A DNA stretch of 42,375 nucleotides from CAYRMN01 sp964425575 (GTDB lineage: Bacteria; Patescibacteriota; Patescibacteriia; 2-12-FULL-60-25), in contig CAYRMN010000008.1 of NCBI GenBank assembly GCA_964425575.1, positions 1-42,375 of the forward strand. Reading direction: 5' to 3'. A program made the translations under genes and the position numbers. Numbering within the stretch: the first letter of the stretch is position 1; every line of letters starts with the position of its first letter. The notes beneath the pieces are model-generated. The model was not told the DNA's origin. It worked only from the letters and a program-made list of their open reading frames with translations, and did no database searches. Below, piece by piece: positions 32,484-41,486 of the stretch.

Positions 32484-33165
32484 TTCGATGTTCCCGCTCA
32501 TCTTCCCTCTGCTCCCGATAATACGCAATTTCTTGGTCAAGAATCTCTTGCGACACCACCTCACCTGCAAAAAAGATACGATCTTCGTAATGCTCAATCT
32601 TTGATAGAAGCTCCTCTTGCAGCGCTGATGGTAATCCAAGCGCCAGTTCTCTTAAAGCCGCGAGGCGTTTCTGATAGCCTTTCCGTTCACTATCACCAAT
32701 ACGAATAAGCGCCACCAGATGTTCCGCTTTTTGTTTCCAAAGAACTTCTCGTACATGACGACGTGTTTCTTCGATTTCAAATCGCTCTTCGTCACGTAAC
32801 ACTTGATCACTCTCAGCGTGTTGAAGCACTTCATCAAGGGAGTCCGTGTCCGTCATTCGACGAAAACGCTCCAATAAATGCGCAGTTGATGCACGGATAG
32901 CACCAAGGATCATCTTCCATTCTTCTTCTACACCCTCGTGCGTCAGATAATGCTCTAATGCCCAACGCGGCGCCCAGGTCAGCCGCGCTACGCTCATCGC
33001 CACACTCGCGATCTCACTCGTAGAAATCGCCTCTCTGTTCTGATACCGCTGCACCCATTGCTCTGCTTCTTTACGTTCCTTCTCTGGCGCATACGGTGCA
33101 AACTCAACTAAAAAATCAATCACGCGCACCGTGTCACCAAAATCCACATGCAACGATCGGCTCAT
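32461..33165 (-). CDS. Hypothetical all-helical protein (234 aa)
   Basis: Unrecognised, cytoplasmic, highly charged. Helical segments include FAPYAPEKERKEAEQWVQRY, a conserved-looking WAPRWALEHYL, and a long Glu/Arg helix (RDEERFEIEETRRHVREVLW). The C-terminal part SKIEHYEDRIFFAGEVVSQE precedes an acidic/basic tail (REQREDEREHRN). The closing residues TLSSSL and the stop come from palindromic repeat C, so the original C-terminus may have been replaced. TGC-TATACT (33172-33177, minus strand) ends six bases before the ATG. Confidence 0.7.
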   Translation of the reverse strand: MSRSLHVDFGDTVRVIDFLVEFAPYAPEKERKEAEQWVQRYQNREAISTSEIASVAMSVARLTWAPRWALEHYLTHEGVEEEWKMILGAIRASTAHLLERFRRMTDTDSLDEVLQHAESDQVLRDEERFEIEETRRHVREVLWKQKAEHLVALIRIGDSERKGYQKRLAALRELALGLPSALQEELLSKIEHYEDRIFFAGEVVSQEILDQEIAYYREQREDEREHRNTLSSSL

Positions 33166-33171
33166 GAGAGG

Positions 33172-33177
33172 AGTATA
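33172..33177 (-). promoter_or_regulatory. -10 box of the 33165 gene, leaderless
   Basis: TGC-TATACT on the minus strand, six bases before the ATG, so the message probably starts at or next to the start codon. Confidence 0.65.
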
Positions 33178-33236
33178 GCATCTACTCTTGCCAATTTCCC
33201 CTTATTCCGATAAGATCGCCGTACATTATTAAAAAT

Positions 33237-33292
33237 CCCTGAACCATGCACTTTTTATGTCATGCAGGCAGGGGCTTCTCATATAGGTGAGA
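33237..33292 (+). promoter_or_regulatory. Two hairpins in the leader of the S1 gene
   Basis: CCCTG-aacca-TGCA pairs with TGCA-gg-CAGGG (33237-33273), and TCTC with GAGA (33277-33292). No Shine-Dalgarno lies before the ATG at 33311. In E. coli the S1 mRNA leader is structured and autoregulated; the same here is only a possibility. Confidence 0.4.
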
Positions 33293-33310
33293 GGCTAAGC
33301 ATTTTTCTCT

Positions 33311-34423
33311 ATGTCTACTCCAAAAATTGCAGTAAAAGAAGATACCAGCGAACTCGGCAAGCTCCTCACAGATACCAATCTCAATTTCCCTAAAAAGGGT
33401 GATGTCGTGAAGGGTATGGTGATTGCCGTCGGTCGCAACGAAGTCCGCGTGGACATCGGCGGTATTGCGATCGGTCTTGTTCGTGGTCCAGAACTTGATC
33501 CATCAGCCCATCTCACCCTCGGAGATGAGGTTGAAGCGACCGTTGTTGGTCTGGATAATGAATTTGGTGAATTTGAACTCTCATTAAAGGGTGCCGGTCG
33601 CAAGAAGTCTTGGGACAAGCTCAAGGAATTATTTACCGGTGGTGCTGTTGTGGCTGTGAAGGTTCTCGACGCTAACAAGGGTGGGCTCATTGTGCGTGTA
33701 GAGGGAGTCGCAGGTTTCTTGCCTGTTTCTCAGCTCTCACCAGACAACTACCCACGTGTCACAGGTGGTGAAAAGACCAAAATTCTTGAAAAACTGAAGA
33801 GCTTGGTTGGAAAATCCATCGATGTCAAAGCTATTGATGTAAACGAAGAAGAAGAAAAGCTCATCGTATCTGAAAAAGCGGTCTGGGAAAGCAAACAAGA
33901 AGGTGTCATTGCCAAATACAAAGTTGGGGATGCTGTGGAGGGTGATATCACTGCCGTCACTGATTTTGGCGCCTTTATTCGCTTTGACGCTGCCCTTGAA
34001 GGATTGGTCCATATTTCTGAAATCGCCTGGCAGCGCATTGATCATCCTCGTGATGTATTGAAGCAAGGCGATCACGTTCGCGCAGAGGTCATCAATATTG
34101 AAGGTTCTAAGATCTTCTTGTCCATGAAGAAGTTGATCCCTGATCCGTGGAAGAATGTGGCCGCGAAATACGCCCTTGGCCAAAGTGTCAAAGGCCGCGT
34201 GCTCAAAATTAATCCGTTTGGTTTGTTTGTCGAATTGGACCCTGAAATTCATGGTCTGGCTCACATTAGCGAATTGGCCAGCAAGCCCGTGAAAGATGTC
34301 AATGAAGTGGCTCGTGTCGGCGATGAATTCGACTTCCGGATTGTCTCGATCGATCCAGAAAATCATCGTCTCGGTCTATCACTCAAGAAACCAAAGGACG
34401 AAAAAGAAAAACAAGCCGCCTAA
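33311..34423 (+). CDS. rpsA: Ribosomal protein S1-like, four S1 domains (370 aa)
   Basis: S1 binds mRNA on the 30S subunit and helps place structured or weak-SD messages. Four S1 domains are seen: about residues 23-87 (KGDVVKGMVIAVGRNEVRVD), 103-172 (ELFTGGAVVAVKVLDANKGG), 193-262 (VGDAVEGDITAVTDFGAFIR, then GLVHISEIAW) and 278-350 (LGQSVKGRVLKINPFGLFVE, then GLAHISELA). The last two are the most canonical. The protein is shorter than six-domain E. coli S1 and resembles the four-domain forms of Gram-positives. Its terminator is strong. Confidence 0.92.
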   Translation: MSTPKIAVKEDTSELGKLLTDTNLNFPKKGDVVKGMVIAVGRNEVRVDIGGIAIGLVRGPELDPSAHLTLGDEVEATVVGLDNEFGEFELSLKGAGRKKSWDKLKELFTGGAVVAVKVLDANKGGLIVRVEGVAGFLPVSQLSPDNYPRVTGGEKTKILEKLKSLVGKSIDVKAIDVNEEEEKLIVSEKAVWESKQEGVIAKYKVGDAVEGDITAVTDFGAFIRFDAALEGLVHISEIAWQRIDHPRDVLKQGDHVRAEVINIEGSKIFLSMKKLIPDPWKNVAAKYALGQSVKGRVLKINPFGLFVELDPEIHGLAHISELASKPVKDVNEVARVGDEFDFRIVSIDPENHRLGLSLKKPKDEKEKQAA

Positions 34424-34432
34424 ATGCAAGCC

Positions 34433-34467
34433 AAACACGCCCTCGAGAATCCCTCGAGGGCGTGTTT
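34433..34467 (+). terminator. Terminator of the S1 gene
   Basis: AAACACGCCCTCGAG pairs with CTCGAGGGCGTGTTT around a short AATCC loop. It is almost perfectly symmetrical and could work in both directions. Confidence 0.8.
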
Positions 34468-34569
34468 GTATATACCCGCCCTAGCGCATTCCGCTCGTCT
34501 CTGGTACACCAAATATGGTAATCTTCTGAAACTCAGCTAACATGCTATTGGACCTCTTTTGATCAACCT

Positions 34570-36420
34570 ATGAATCAAACGCTTCGCAATGTACTTATTT
34601 TCATCGGCGCCCTCACGCTTATCGGGGTAACGCTGGCATTTTTCGATCTTGGAAAAACCCAGACCATAGATTTGTCCGCACTCGCCAACCAAGTCGACAA
34701 CCAAAATATCGATCTCATAACCGTACATGGATCAAGTATTGATGTCATGTTGAAAGACGGAGGTAAGGCTACTCTCAAAAAAGAAAGTACGGAATCATTA
34801 TCAAATCTGCTAAAAAACTATGGGCTATCTTCCGAAAAAATCAGAGCTGCTCGCATTGAGGTAAAAGAAGACTCGGGAGTTGAATACTGGGCCGGCATGA
34901 TTTTACCCAATCTTATTCCCCTGCTCCTCCTTATCGGACTCATGTGGTTTTTTCTGCGACAGGTTCAGGGGCAAAACAATCGCGCCATGATGTTTGGTCA
35001 AGCCGGTGCACGTGAAATCCAAAAGGACGCCAAAGACAAGGTGACCTTTGCAGATGTGGCTGGTGTCAAAGAGGCAAAAGCGGAATTGTCTGAAATCGTT
35101 GAGTTTTTAAAAACTCCAGATAAATTTGTTAGCTTCGGGGCAAAAATCCCACGCGGCGTACTTCTTATGGGTGGACCTGGTACAGGCAAAACCTTGCTCG
35201 CTCGAGCTGTGGCTGGTGAGGCTGGCGTGCCATTCTTCCACATCAGCGGTTCGGAATTCGTGGAGATGTTTGTAGGTGTTGGAGCCTCACGTGTACGTGA
35301 CCTATTCAGCAAAGCAAAGAAGATGGCCCCGTGTATTATTTTTATTGATGAAATTGACGCAGTCGGCCGTCAGCGTGGCTCGGGTCTTGGCGGATCTCAT
35401 GATGAACGTGAACAAACCTTAAATCAGATTCTCGTCGAAATGGACGGTTTTGAACCAAACCTGGGCATCATCATCATGGCTGCCACCAATCGTCCGGATG
35501 TGCTTGACCCAGCCCTACTCCGCCCAGGACGCTTTGACCGACGTGTGGTGATTGATCCGCCCGACCTCAATGACCGCGAAGCCATTTTAACCGTTCATGC
35601 CCGCAACAAACCGCTAGCCAAAAATGTCACTCTCCGTAAACTCGCCGAGCGAACGCCGGGTTTTAGCGGTGCGGATCTCGGGAATCTCTTAAACGAAGCG
35701 GCAATTCTGGCTGCCCGTCGTGATCGAAAAGAAATTGAAGAAACAGATCTGCTGGAATCCATTGAAAAAGTCATGCTGGGCCCAGAACGTCGTAGCCACC
35801 TCATGAAAGAAGAGGAACGCAAAGTGACAGCCTATCACGAAATGGGCCACGCTCTTGTCGCCCACCTACAAGCGCATACTGATCCAGTTCATAAAATTTC
35901 GATCATTTCCCGTGGACGAGCTGCTGGATATACGCTTAAGCTCCCTATTGAGGAACGCATGATGCGCCGCAGTGAGGAGTATCAGGAAGATATTGCCGTC
36001 ATGCTTGGTGGGTATGCTGCTGAAAAAATCTTCTTTGGCGACGTCACGACAGGTGCGTCAAATGATATGAAGCAAGCGACAGGCATTGCTCGGAGCATGG
36101 TCACTCAATGGGGCATGTCAGAAGTCCTCGGACCACGTATTTACGGACAACAAGAAGACATGATCTTTCTTGGTCGCGAAATCCACGAAAATCGCGACTA
36201 CTCAGAATCCGTGGCTATGAAAATCGACATGGAAATTGATCGCATCATAAACCAAGCCCTCACAACCGCCAAAACCATCCTCACTCAGAATAAAGAAACG
36301 CTAGAGCGAGCAGCCACCGTCCTGATTGAGCGTGAGACGCTAGAGCGAGCAGATTTTTATCAGATCGTAGGAATCCCTCCAGTCAATCCAAAAAATATTC
36401 TGCCTGCTGTTGGGAGCTAA
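34570..36420 (+). CDS. ftsH: ATP-dependent zinc metalloprotease FtsH (616 aa)
   Basis: Membrane-bound AAA+ protease that removes misfolded or unneeded membrane and regulatory proteins. TM1 is at residues 9-25, an extracytoplasmic domain follows to about 105, and TM2 is at about 109-129. Walker A GGPGTGKT is at 201-208, Walker B IIFIDEID at 256-263, and the second region of homology contains LLRPGRFDRRV. The zinc site HEMGH is at 423-427, with the third ligand in the GDVTTGASNDMKQAT segment. Length is typical. A possible -10 (TATTGG, 34546-34551) lies 18 bases before the ATG. Repeat A copy 3 begins 10 bases after the stop. Confidence 0.97.
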   Translation: MNQTLRNVLIFIGALTLIGVTLAFFDLGKTQTIDLSALANQVDNQNIDLITVHGSSIDVMLKDGGKATLKKESTESLSNLLKNYGLSSEKIRAARIEVKEDSGVEYWAGMILPNLIPLLLLIGLMWFFLRQVQGQNNRAMMFGQAGAREIQKDAKDKVTFADVAGVKEAKAELSEIVEFLKTPDKFVSFGAKIPRGVLLMGGPGTGKTLLARAVAGEAGVPFFHISGSEFVEMFVGVGASRVRDLFSKAKKMAPCIIFIDEIDAVGRQRGSGLGGSHDEREQTLNQILVEMDGFEPNLGIIIMAATNRPDVLDPALLRPGRFDRRVVIDPPDLNDREAILTVHARNKPLAKNVTLRKLAERTPGFSGADLGNLLNEAAILAARRDRKEIEETDLLESIEKVMLGPERRSHLMKEEERKVTAYHEMGHALVAHLQAHTDPVHKISIISRGRAAGYTLKLPIEERMMRRSEEYQEDIAVMLGGYAAEKIFFGDVTTGASNDMKQATGIARSMVTQWGMSEVLGPRIYGQQEDMIFLGREIHENRDYSESVAMKIDMEIDRIINQALTTAKTILTQNKETLERAATVLIERETLERADFYQIVGIPPVNPKNILPAVGS

Positions 36421-36430
36421 AAAACAAACT

Positions 36431-36521
36431 GTCGTCCTGAGCGAAGGCGTCTGCGCTGTAGTCGAAGGATCTTCTCGTGACCAGAGCAGATCCTTCGACT
36501 CACGGACTCGCTCAGGACGAC
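36431..36521. repeat. Palindromic repeat family A, copy 3
   Basis: GTCGTCCTGAGCG and GTCGAAGGATCT on the left pair with AGATCCTTCGAC and GCTCAGGACGAC on the right. This is the most regular of the three copies. Confidence 0.9.
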
Positions 36522-36561
36522 AGATGCAGCGCCCTAAATCCCACCATCGGGATTTTTGTGG

Positions 36562-36567
36562 TATTAT
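36562..36567 (+). promoter_or_regulatory. -10 box of the 36579 gene, near-leaderless
   Basis: TGG-TATTAT (extended -10), 11 bases before the ATG; no Shine-Dalgarno. Confidence 0.55.
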
Positions 36568-36578
36568 GATGCCAATCT

Positions 36579-37607
36579 ATGACTCGCTCTTCTTCAAATA
36601 CGCAGCCGCTGCCGTTGTATCGAGACATTATCAAACATGCAGCTCATGTCGCATGGCACGATCGCCAATACTGGCCGCTCGCGCTGTTCGCAGGATTATT
36701 AGCAACCGCTGGGGCCTATGACATTGCCTGGAAAATCGTTACGTCCATCACTGAGCAAGGTCAATTTATAGGCTTCACCCAGAGCATCTCCCCTCTTTTT
36801 CCGCACCTCGTAACCACTGGACGTTCTTCCATGGATTTTGCCGTATCTCTGATTGGCGGACTCGAATCGCTCCTCTTTCTTGTTTTAATCGTCTTTGGCT
36901 TTTGTATCGTTTCTTGCATCGCTCAAGGAGGACTGGTATTTGCGCTTGGCGCAAAACGAAAAGGAAGCACGCCTACATTGCGTGAGGCTTGGCATGTTGG
37001 GGGCCAAGCCTTTTGGCCCATTGCCAGTCTCAACATTATGGCGTTCGTAGTGACGTGGGTCTTGCGTTTTCTGGCAGCACTTCCCCTTATGTTCGCCCTG
37101 GAATCAACCACAACCACCACCTATCTTATCTATCTTGTTTCCTTCGGTATTCTTGTCCCATTGTCATTCTTCATTGCTATTCTACACATTTTTGCTCTAA
37201 ACAGCATGGTGCTCCAAGGCTCTTCGCTCCCTGATGGTTTGTGGCGCAGCTATCAGTTAATAAAAAAGAATTGGGTCGTCATTTTTGAAACAGCCATTAT
37301 GCAAACCCTTGTTTCTATGGGCGTATGGTTTGTATGTGTGCTTGCGGCACTCCTCCTGCTTATTCCAGCGTTTGTCACATTACTCGCAGCAGGTATTATC
37401 CATTCTGGTATACTTTTTGCCTTTGCCTTCACGGTTTCCGCTATTTTCTTTGTCGGAGGACTTCTCTTAGCTGCGGCATTTACCATTCAACTTCAATACG
37501 CCACGTGGACTTCTCTTTTCCGACGTCTCGGGGAAGGTGGCGTTCTGCCAAAAATACACCGCGTACTTCGGACACTGTTTGGTACCCACAATGTACCATC
37601 TGCCTAA
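36579..37607 (+). CDS. Polytopic membrane protein, unknown function (342 aa)
   Basis: About six TM segments are visible, for example WPLALFAGLLATAGAY near residue 35, LLFLVLIVFGFCIVSCIAQ near 100, ASLNIMAFVVTWVLRFLAAL near 155, LVSFGILVPLSFFIAILHIF near 195, SMGVWFVCVLAALLLLIPAF near 250, and a closing FTVSAIFFVGGLLLAAAF near 290. The loops ALGAKRKGSTPTLREAWHVG and LPDGLWRSYQLIKKNW recall the glycerophosphoryl diester/DUF-type membrane proteins often found in this phylum, but I cannot name the family. It is followed after 34 bases by pilB. Confidence 0.7.
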   Translation: MTRSSSNTQPLPLYRDIIKHAAHVAWHDRQYWPLALFAGLLATAGAYDIAWKIVTSITEQGQFIGFTQSISPLFPHLVTTGRSSMDFAVSLIGGLESLLFLVLIVFGFCIVSCIAQGGLVFALGAKRKGSTPTLREAWHVGGQAFWPIASLNIMAFVVTWVLRFLAALPLMFALESTTTTTYLIYLVSFGILVPLSFFIAILHIFALNSMVLQGSSLPDGLWRSYQLIKKNWVVIFETAIMQTLVSMGVWFVCVLAALLLLIPAFVTLLAAGIIHSGILFAFAFTVSAIFFVGGLLLAAAFTIQLQYATWTSLFRRLGEGGVLPKIHRVLRTLFGTHNVPSA

Positions 37608-37641
37608 AAACTGGTCCTAAACAGCCTAAACGCGCGCATCT

Positions 37642-39489
37642 ATGGCTCAGCCTATAAAGCCTCAAAAGGCTCAATCTATTGAAGACCTTTTTAGAAAAAC
37701 AGGCGCTTCCGCGAGCCCAAGCTCAAATGCGCAATCAGGCTATGTTGCAGGCGCGCAACAGAATTCGCAAAAAAAAATAACCAAAAGTGTCACGTCTGAG
37801 ACAAGCAAGACAAAAACACTGGAAGAAAAAATGACGGCCATCAAGCTGCAAGATCTTGAACGGCTGACTCAACAGCGTGCCACAGAATTGAATCTTCCAT
37901 ACTTAGACTTGACCGGTTTCCCGATCGCCCCAGAAATCCTAGCCCTCCTTTCTCGAGAGGAGGCAGAGAAAAACCGTACCGTTGTCTTCTTGAAACAGGA
38001 TGACGAAATGCGGATCGCGACAAGTGAACCTGGGGCAGCCGTACAGGCCATCGCTGAACGCCTAGCCACACAGGAACGAGTCAACATTCAGACCTATCTC
38101 GTGTCTGACGCCAGCCTTGCAACGGCACTAAAACTGTATGATGCCTTGCCAGAAATAAAAGAGGTTATTTTTGGACTACGCATTGATGAAGCCTCCCTGG
38201 CCAAATACGAACAGGAAATTTCAAACTTTCGGGATCTTCAGGAAAAAATTACCCACGTTTCAACCACGGACACTATCACGCTCATGCTCGGCGCTGCTCT
38301 CAAAAGTGGCGCATCGGATATCCACGTTGAAGCAGAAGAAGACGATGTCAAACTCCGTTTTCGGATTGACGGACTCCTTCAAGATGCCGCACGGCTGCCT
38401 CGCGAAGCCTGGAAGCAAATGATCAGCCGTCTTAAACTCTTGGCTGGCGTAAAAATGAATGTGGAAGGCCTGCCTCAGGACGGACGCATTACGATTTACT
38501 TGACCAACGAAAAGATCGATATTCGTGTTTCTTTTTTACCAACCGCCTTTGGAGAATCGATCGTCATGCGTATTCTTCGTCCAAAAACCATCTCACTTGA
38601 TTTTACCAATCTCGGTGTACGCGGCAAGGCTTGGGAACAATTGAAACGTGAGATTGAGCGGCCGAATGGCATGATCATTACCACCGGACCGACTGGATCT
38701 GGAAAAACAACCACGCTCTACGCTATTTTAAAACAGCTGAACCAGCCGGAGGTGAAAATCATCACGCTGGAAGATCCGATCGAATACAAACTCAACGGCA
38801 TTAATCAAAGTCAGATTGATCACTCCAAAAATTACGATTTTTCTAAAGGACTACGCTCAATTCTCCGTCAGGATCCGGATATTGTCATGGTCGGTGAAAT
38901 CCGCGACCTAGAAACAGCGGAAATCGCCATTCAAGCCGCGCTCACTGGCCACTTAGTCGTTTCCACCATCCATACCAATTCCGCTGCTGGCGCTATCCCT
39001 CGTTTTCTCTCGATGGGCGTCAAACCGTTTCTCCTTGCCCCTGCCATCAATGCCATTATCGGCCAGCGCTTGGTGCGTCGCTTATGTCAGACCTGTATGG
39101 TCCCAGCCCAGCTCGATCCGGCCATGCTCGCTCAAGCTAAAAGCGTCCTCAGCCAAATCCCAAAAAATTCTGGGGTTGCACCAGATCTTGAGCATCTGAC
39201 GTTTTACGGACCTCCACCAGAAAAAAATACCTGCCCCACCTGTGCCGGCTTAGGCTACAGAGGACGCGTGGGTGTCTATGAGGTTATGGTCATGTCCAAA
39301 GAAGTTGAAAACCTGATTCTGACGGGTAACGTCTCCGAATATCAAATGGCCGATATTGCTGCCACACAAGGCATGATCACCATGGCCCAAGACGGACTCC
39401 TCAAAGCTCTCGATAAACTCACATCTGTCGAAGAAGTGCTCCGTGTCGCGGATATTGAGGCGGTTATTGAAGAGGGGGAAGAAAAATAG
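37642..39489 (+). CDS. pilB: Type IV pilus / type II secretion assembly ATPase PilB/GspE (615 aa)
   Basis: Hexameric ATPase that powers pilin polymerisation from the cytoplasmic side. Residues 1-60 are a disordered, Ser/Gln-rich start. A short MshEN-like N-domain follows (LNLPYLDLTGFPIAPEILAL). The PAS-like N2 domain has SGASDIHVEAEEDDVKLRFR. Walker A GPTGSGKT is at 349-356, the Asp box ITLEDPIEY follows, and Walker B lies in ILRQDPDIVMVGEIRD. The CxxC pairs CQTC and CPTC, which bind zinc, are intact, as in PilB rather than PilT. No pilC, pilT or pilin gene lies in the window, so the rest of the machine must be elsewhere. Confidence 0.95.
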   Translation: MAQPIKPQKAQSIEDLFRKTGASASPSSNAQSGYVAGAQQNSQKKITKSVTSETSKTKTLEEKMTAIKLQDLERLTQQRATELNLPYLDLTGFPIAPEILALLSREEAEKNRTVVFLKQDDEMRIATSEPGAAVQAIAERLATQERVNIQTYLVSDASLATALKLYDALPEIKEVIFGLRIDEASLAKYEQEISNFRDLQEKITHVSTTDTITLMLGAALKSGASDIHVEAEEDDVKLRFRIDGLLQDAARLPREAWKQMISRLKLLAGVKMNVEGLPQDGRITIYLTNEKIDIRVSFLPTAFGESIVMRILRPKTISLDFTNLGVRGKAWEQLKREIERPNGMIITTGPTGSGKTTTLYAILKQLNQPEVKIITLEDPIEYKLNGINQSQIDHSKNYDFSKGLRSILRQDPDIVMVGEIRDLETAEIAIQAALTGHLVVSTIHTNSAAGAIPRFLSMGVKPFLLAPAINAIIGQRLVRRLCQTCMVPAQLDPAMLAQAKSVLSQIPKNSGVAPDLEHLTFYGPPPEKNTCPTCAGLGYRGRVGVYEVMVMSKEVENLILTGNVSEYQMADIAATQGMITMAQDGLLKALDKLTSVEEVLRVADIEAVIEEGEEK

Positions 39490-39495
39490 AAATTT

Positions 39496-39927
39496 TTAGG
39501 AGCTAATTTGCACTCTATATTTCTCTCGTAGAGCCACCCACTCCCCTATCTTCTCCGGCCATTCTAGCACGAGGACGGTTTTTCCATCGGAGAGCTCTTC
39601 ATCAAGGTCTAAGGCGAGAAGCTCGCGGGGTGATTCAATACGATAGGCATCTACGTGGAGCAGACGCTTGATATCCAAGTCGTTCTTCAAGGGATAGGAA
39701 CGCATCAGGGCAAACGTTGGACTTTGTGGATTTTTGTGTGTTCCCATTACTTGTGCCAAGGCTTGCACGAACGTCGTTTTCCCGGCCCCGAGTGGACCAG
39801 ATAGGGTCACAATATCACCTGGAATAAGACGTGAAACGAGATACTGCGCAACGGCCTCCCAATTCTCAACATCTGGAACTTCAAAGGCGTGTTCTTCCTG
39901 ACCATGCTGGACGGTGACGTGTCTCAT
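39496..39927 (-). CDS. tsaE: t6A synthesis ATPase TsaE (143 aa)
   Basis: TsaE works with TsaB, TsaC and TsaD to make threonylcarbamoyl-adenosine at position 37 of tRNAs that read ANN codons. P-loop GPLGAGKT is at residues 44-51, followed by the family motifs NPQSPTFALM (switch-like) and LLHVDAYRIESPRELLALDLDE. VLVLEWPEKI is the Walker B-like strand. Length is normal. It is the last gene of a minus-strand operon, three bases behind tsaD. Confidence 0.95.
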   Translation of the reverse strand: MRHVTVQHGQEEHAFEVPDVENWEAVAQYLVSRLIPGDIVTLSGPLGAGKTTFVQALAQVMGTHKNPQSPTFALMRSYPLKNDLDIKRLLHVDAYRIESPRELLALDLDEELSDGKTVLVLEWPEKIGEWVALREKYRVQISS

Positions 39928-39930
39928 ACA

Positions 39931-40971
39931 TTACAAATCTATTTCTGGATCAGCATCCATCCGTTTCCAATCATGAGATTCCCCTTTCATGATATGCCAG
40001 GCACCGGCCGCGGCAATCATGGCGGCGTTATCAGTATGTAATCCACGCGCAGGCTTCAGCATACGAACTTCTGGAGCTTCCTGTTGTAGGGCTGCCTCCA
40101 TCGCATGTTGTAAAGCCACGCTCGCCGATACTCCGCCTACAATGGAAACAGCTCGCGGCTGATACTTCCGCACGGCCGTCATGGTTTTTCGGACCAAAAC
40201 ATCAAGAATCGCAGCTTGAATGGAAGCGCATAGATCAGCACGCATCTGCTCATCTGCTTGCTGCGTTTTTGACAAACCCTCCCACACGTTCCGCACCGCC
40301 GTCTTTAGTCCAGAAAAACTAAAATCCAATGATCCGTCATGAAGCATGGGTCGTGGCAGCGGAAATGCGGCCGGATTCCCCTGAGCCGCCCACGTTTCAA
40401 TGGCCGGTCCACCGGGATATCCCAAACCCATCAGCTTCGCCGTCTTATCAAAGGCCTCACCTGCTGCATCGTCACGCGTCCGACCCAGCACACGATATTT
40501 GCAAAAATCTTTCATTAAAACCAGCTCCGTATGACCGCCGGAGACAAGGAGTGCGAGCGTGGGAAACTGCCATACATCGCGGTTCTCCTTCACAAGCCAT
40601 ACAGACGCCAAATGCCCTTCCAAGTGATTCACACCAATCAAAGGCTTCCCGGATGCAAAGGCTATAGTGCGAGCGGATTCAACTCCTACGCGCAACGCAG
40701 TGGCGAGACCAGGACCTCGCGTTACGGCAATTGCATCAAATTTCTCCAGTGGTTTATCCACGCCCAGCGCTCGATCAAGCAACGCTGCAATCTCCGCTAC
40801 ATGCAATCGAGCAGCAACTTCTGGAACCACTCCGCCATACATCGCATGCACCGCAATTTGAGAGGCAATTTCATGATGCAGAATCTGTACCCCTCCTGCC
40901 TCAATACGCAAAATTGCGACGGATGTTTCGTCGCAACTGGTCTCGATCCCAAGAATATTGAATGTCTTCAT
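39931..40971 (-). CDS. tsaD: tRNA N6-adenosine threonylcarbamoyltransferase TsaD (346 aa)
   Basis: Transfers threonylcarbamoyl from TC-AMP to A37 of ANN-decoding tRNAs. It has an ASKHA fold: ILGIETSCDETSVAIL at the start, the metal site VNHLEGHLASVW with His116 and His120, then LVSGGHTELVLM, and ARGLHTDNAAMIAAAGAW near the end with the last metal Asp. Length is typical. It lies between a small secreted protein gene (seven bases upstream) and tsaE. The window also has a UAU tRNA-Ile whose A37 is a natural substrate. TsaB and TsaC are not here. Confidence 0.97.
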   Translation of the reverse strand: MKTFNILGIETSCDETSVAILRIEAGGVQILHHEIASQIAVHAMYGGVVPEVAARLHVAEIAALLDRALGVDKPLEKFDAIAVTRGPGLATALRVGVESARTIAFASGKPLIGVNHLEGHLASVWLVKENRDVWQFPTLALLVSGGHTELVLMKDFCKYRVLGRTRDDAAGEAFDKTAKLMGLGYPGGPAIETWAAQGNPAAFPLPRPMLHDGSLDFSFSGLKTAVRNVWEGLSKTQQADEQMRADLCASIQAAILDVLVRKTMTAVRKYQPRAVSIVGGVSASVALQHAMEAALQQEAPEVRMLKPARGLHTDNAAMIAAAGAWHIMKGESHDWKRMDADPEIDL

Positions 40972-40978
40972 CTGCCTC

Positions 40979-41422
40979 CTACTCCTTGACTGCCTTCAAA
41001 AATGTCGTCCGAACGTGGACTGCGGATTTCTCATATGACTTCTTCACCGCCTTCATCCCAAATGTTCCGTAGCCACAATATGGCTGCTCCATAGCAGCCC
41101 AAATCATATCAACATCATTCTTATATTTGGCGACAGCTGTTTCATGACCAATGCCATATTCCTCGATATCCTTCTCCATTTGAACAACGGTCTTATGATG
41201 ACGCGTTTTCATTTCAGCGGTAACACAAAAAGAAACAGGCGTGCTCAATTCTTTCATGACTGGAATGTAGGCATATAAACCACTGGCCGTATTTCTATAC
41301 TTTTTAATCGTTTTTACTGACGCTTTGGGTGCCACTTTAGCTTCGACAGGAGTAACACCAAGCAACAAACATGAAAGGCCAAGACCTGCTAGAAGGCTGA
41401 GAGTAGAGGTTATGCGTTTCAT
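40979..41422 (-). CDS. Small secreted protein, unknown function (147 aa)
   Basis: Unrecognised. Residues 1-28 are a signal peptide (LSLLAGLGLSCLLLGVTPVEA) with a likely cleavage after VEA. The mature part is basic and helical: KTIKKYRNTASGLYAYIPVM, then a Cys in SFCVTAEMKTRHHKTV and another in EQPYCGYGTFG, which could pair. DMIWAAMEQPYCGYG and KSYEKSAVHVRTTFLKAV follow. It heads the operon with tsaD and tsaE, which are unrelated cytoplasmic functions, so the link is probably only transcriptional. Confidence 0.7.
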   Translation of the reverse strand: MKRITSTLSLLAGLGLSCLLLGVTPVEAKVAPKASVKTIKKYRNTASGLYAYIPVMKELSTPVSFCVTAEMKTRHHKTVVQMEKDIEEYGIGHETAVAKYKNDVDMIWAAMEQPYCGYGTFGMKAVKKSYEKSAVHVRTTFLKAVKE

Positions 41423-41486
41423 AGTTCATACAGTAAACACCAAAAACCAATCCGTGGCTAGGGTAAGAGCTGCTATTTAGCTTATT

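Noticed and set aside
5816..36521. Possible CRISPR array from repeated palindromes
   Set aside because: The repeats are far apart, imperfect and not separated by uniform spacers; no cas gene is present.
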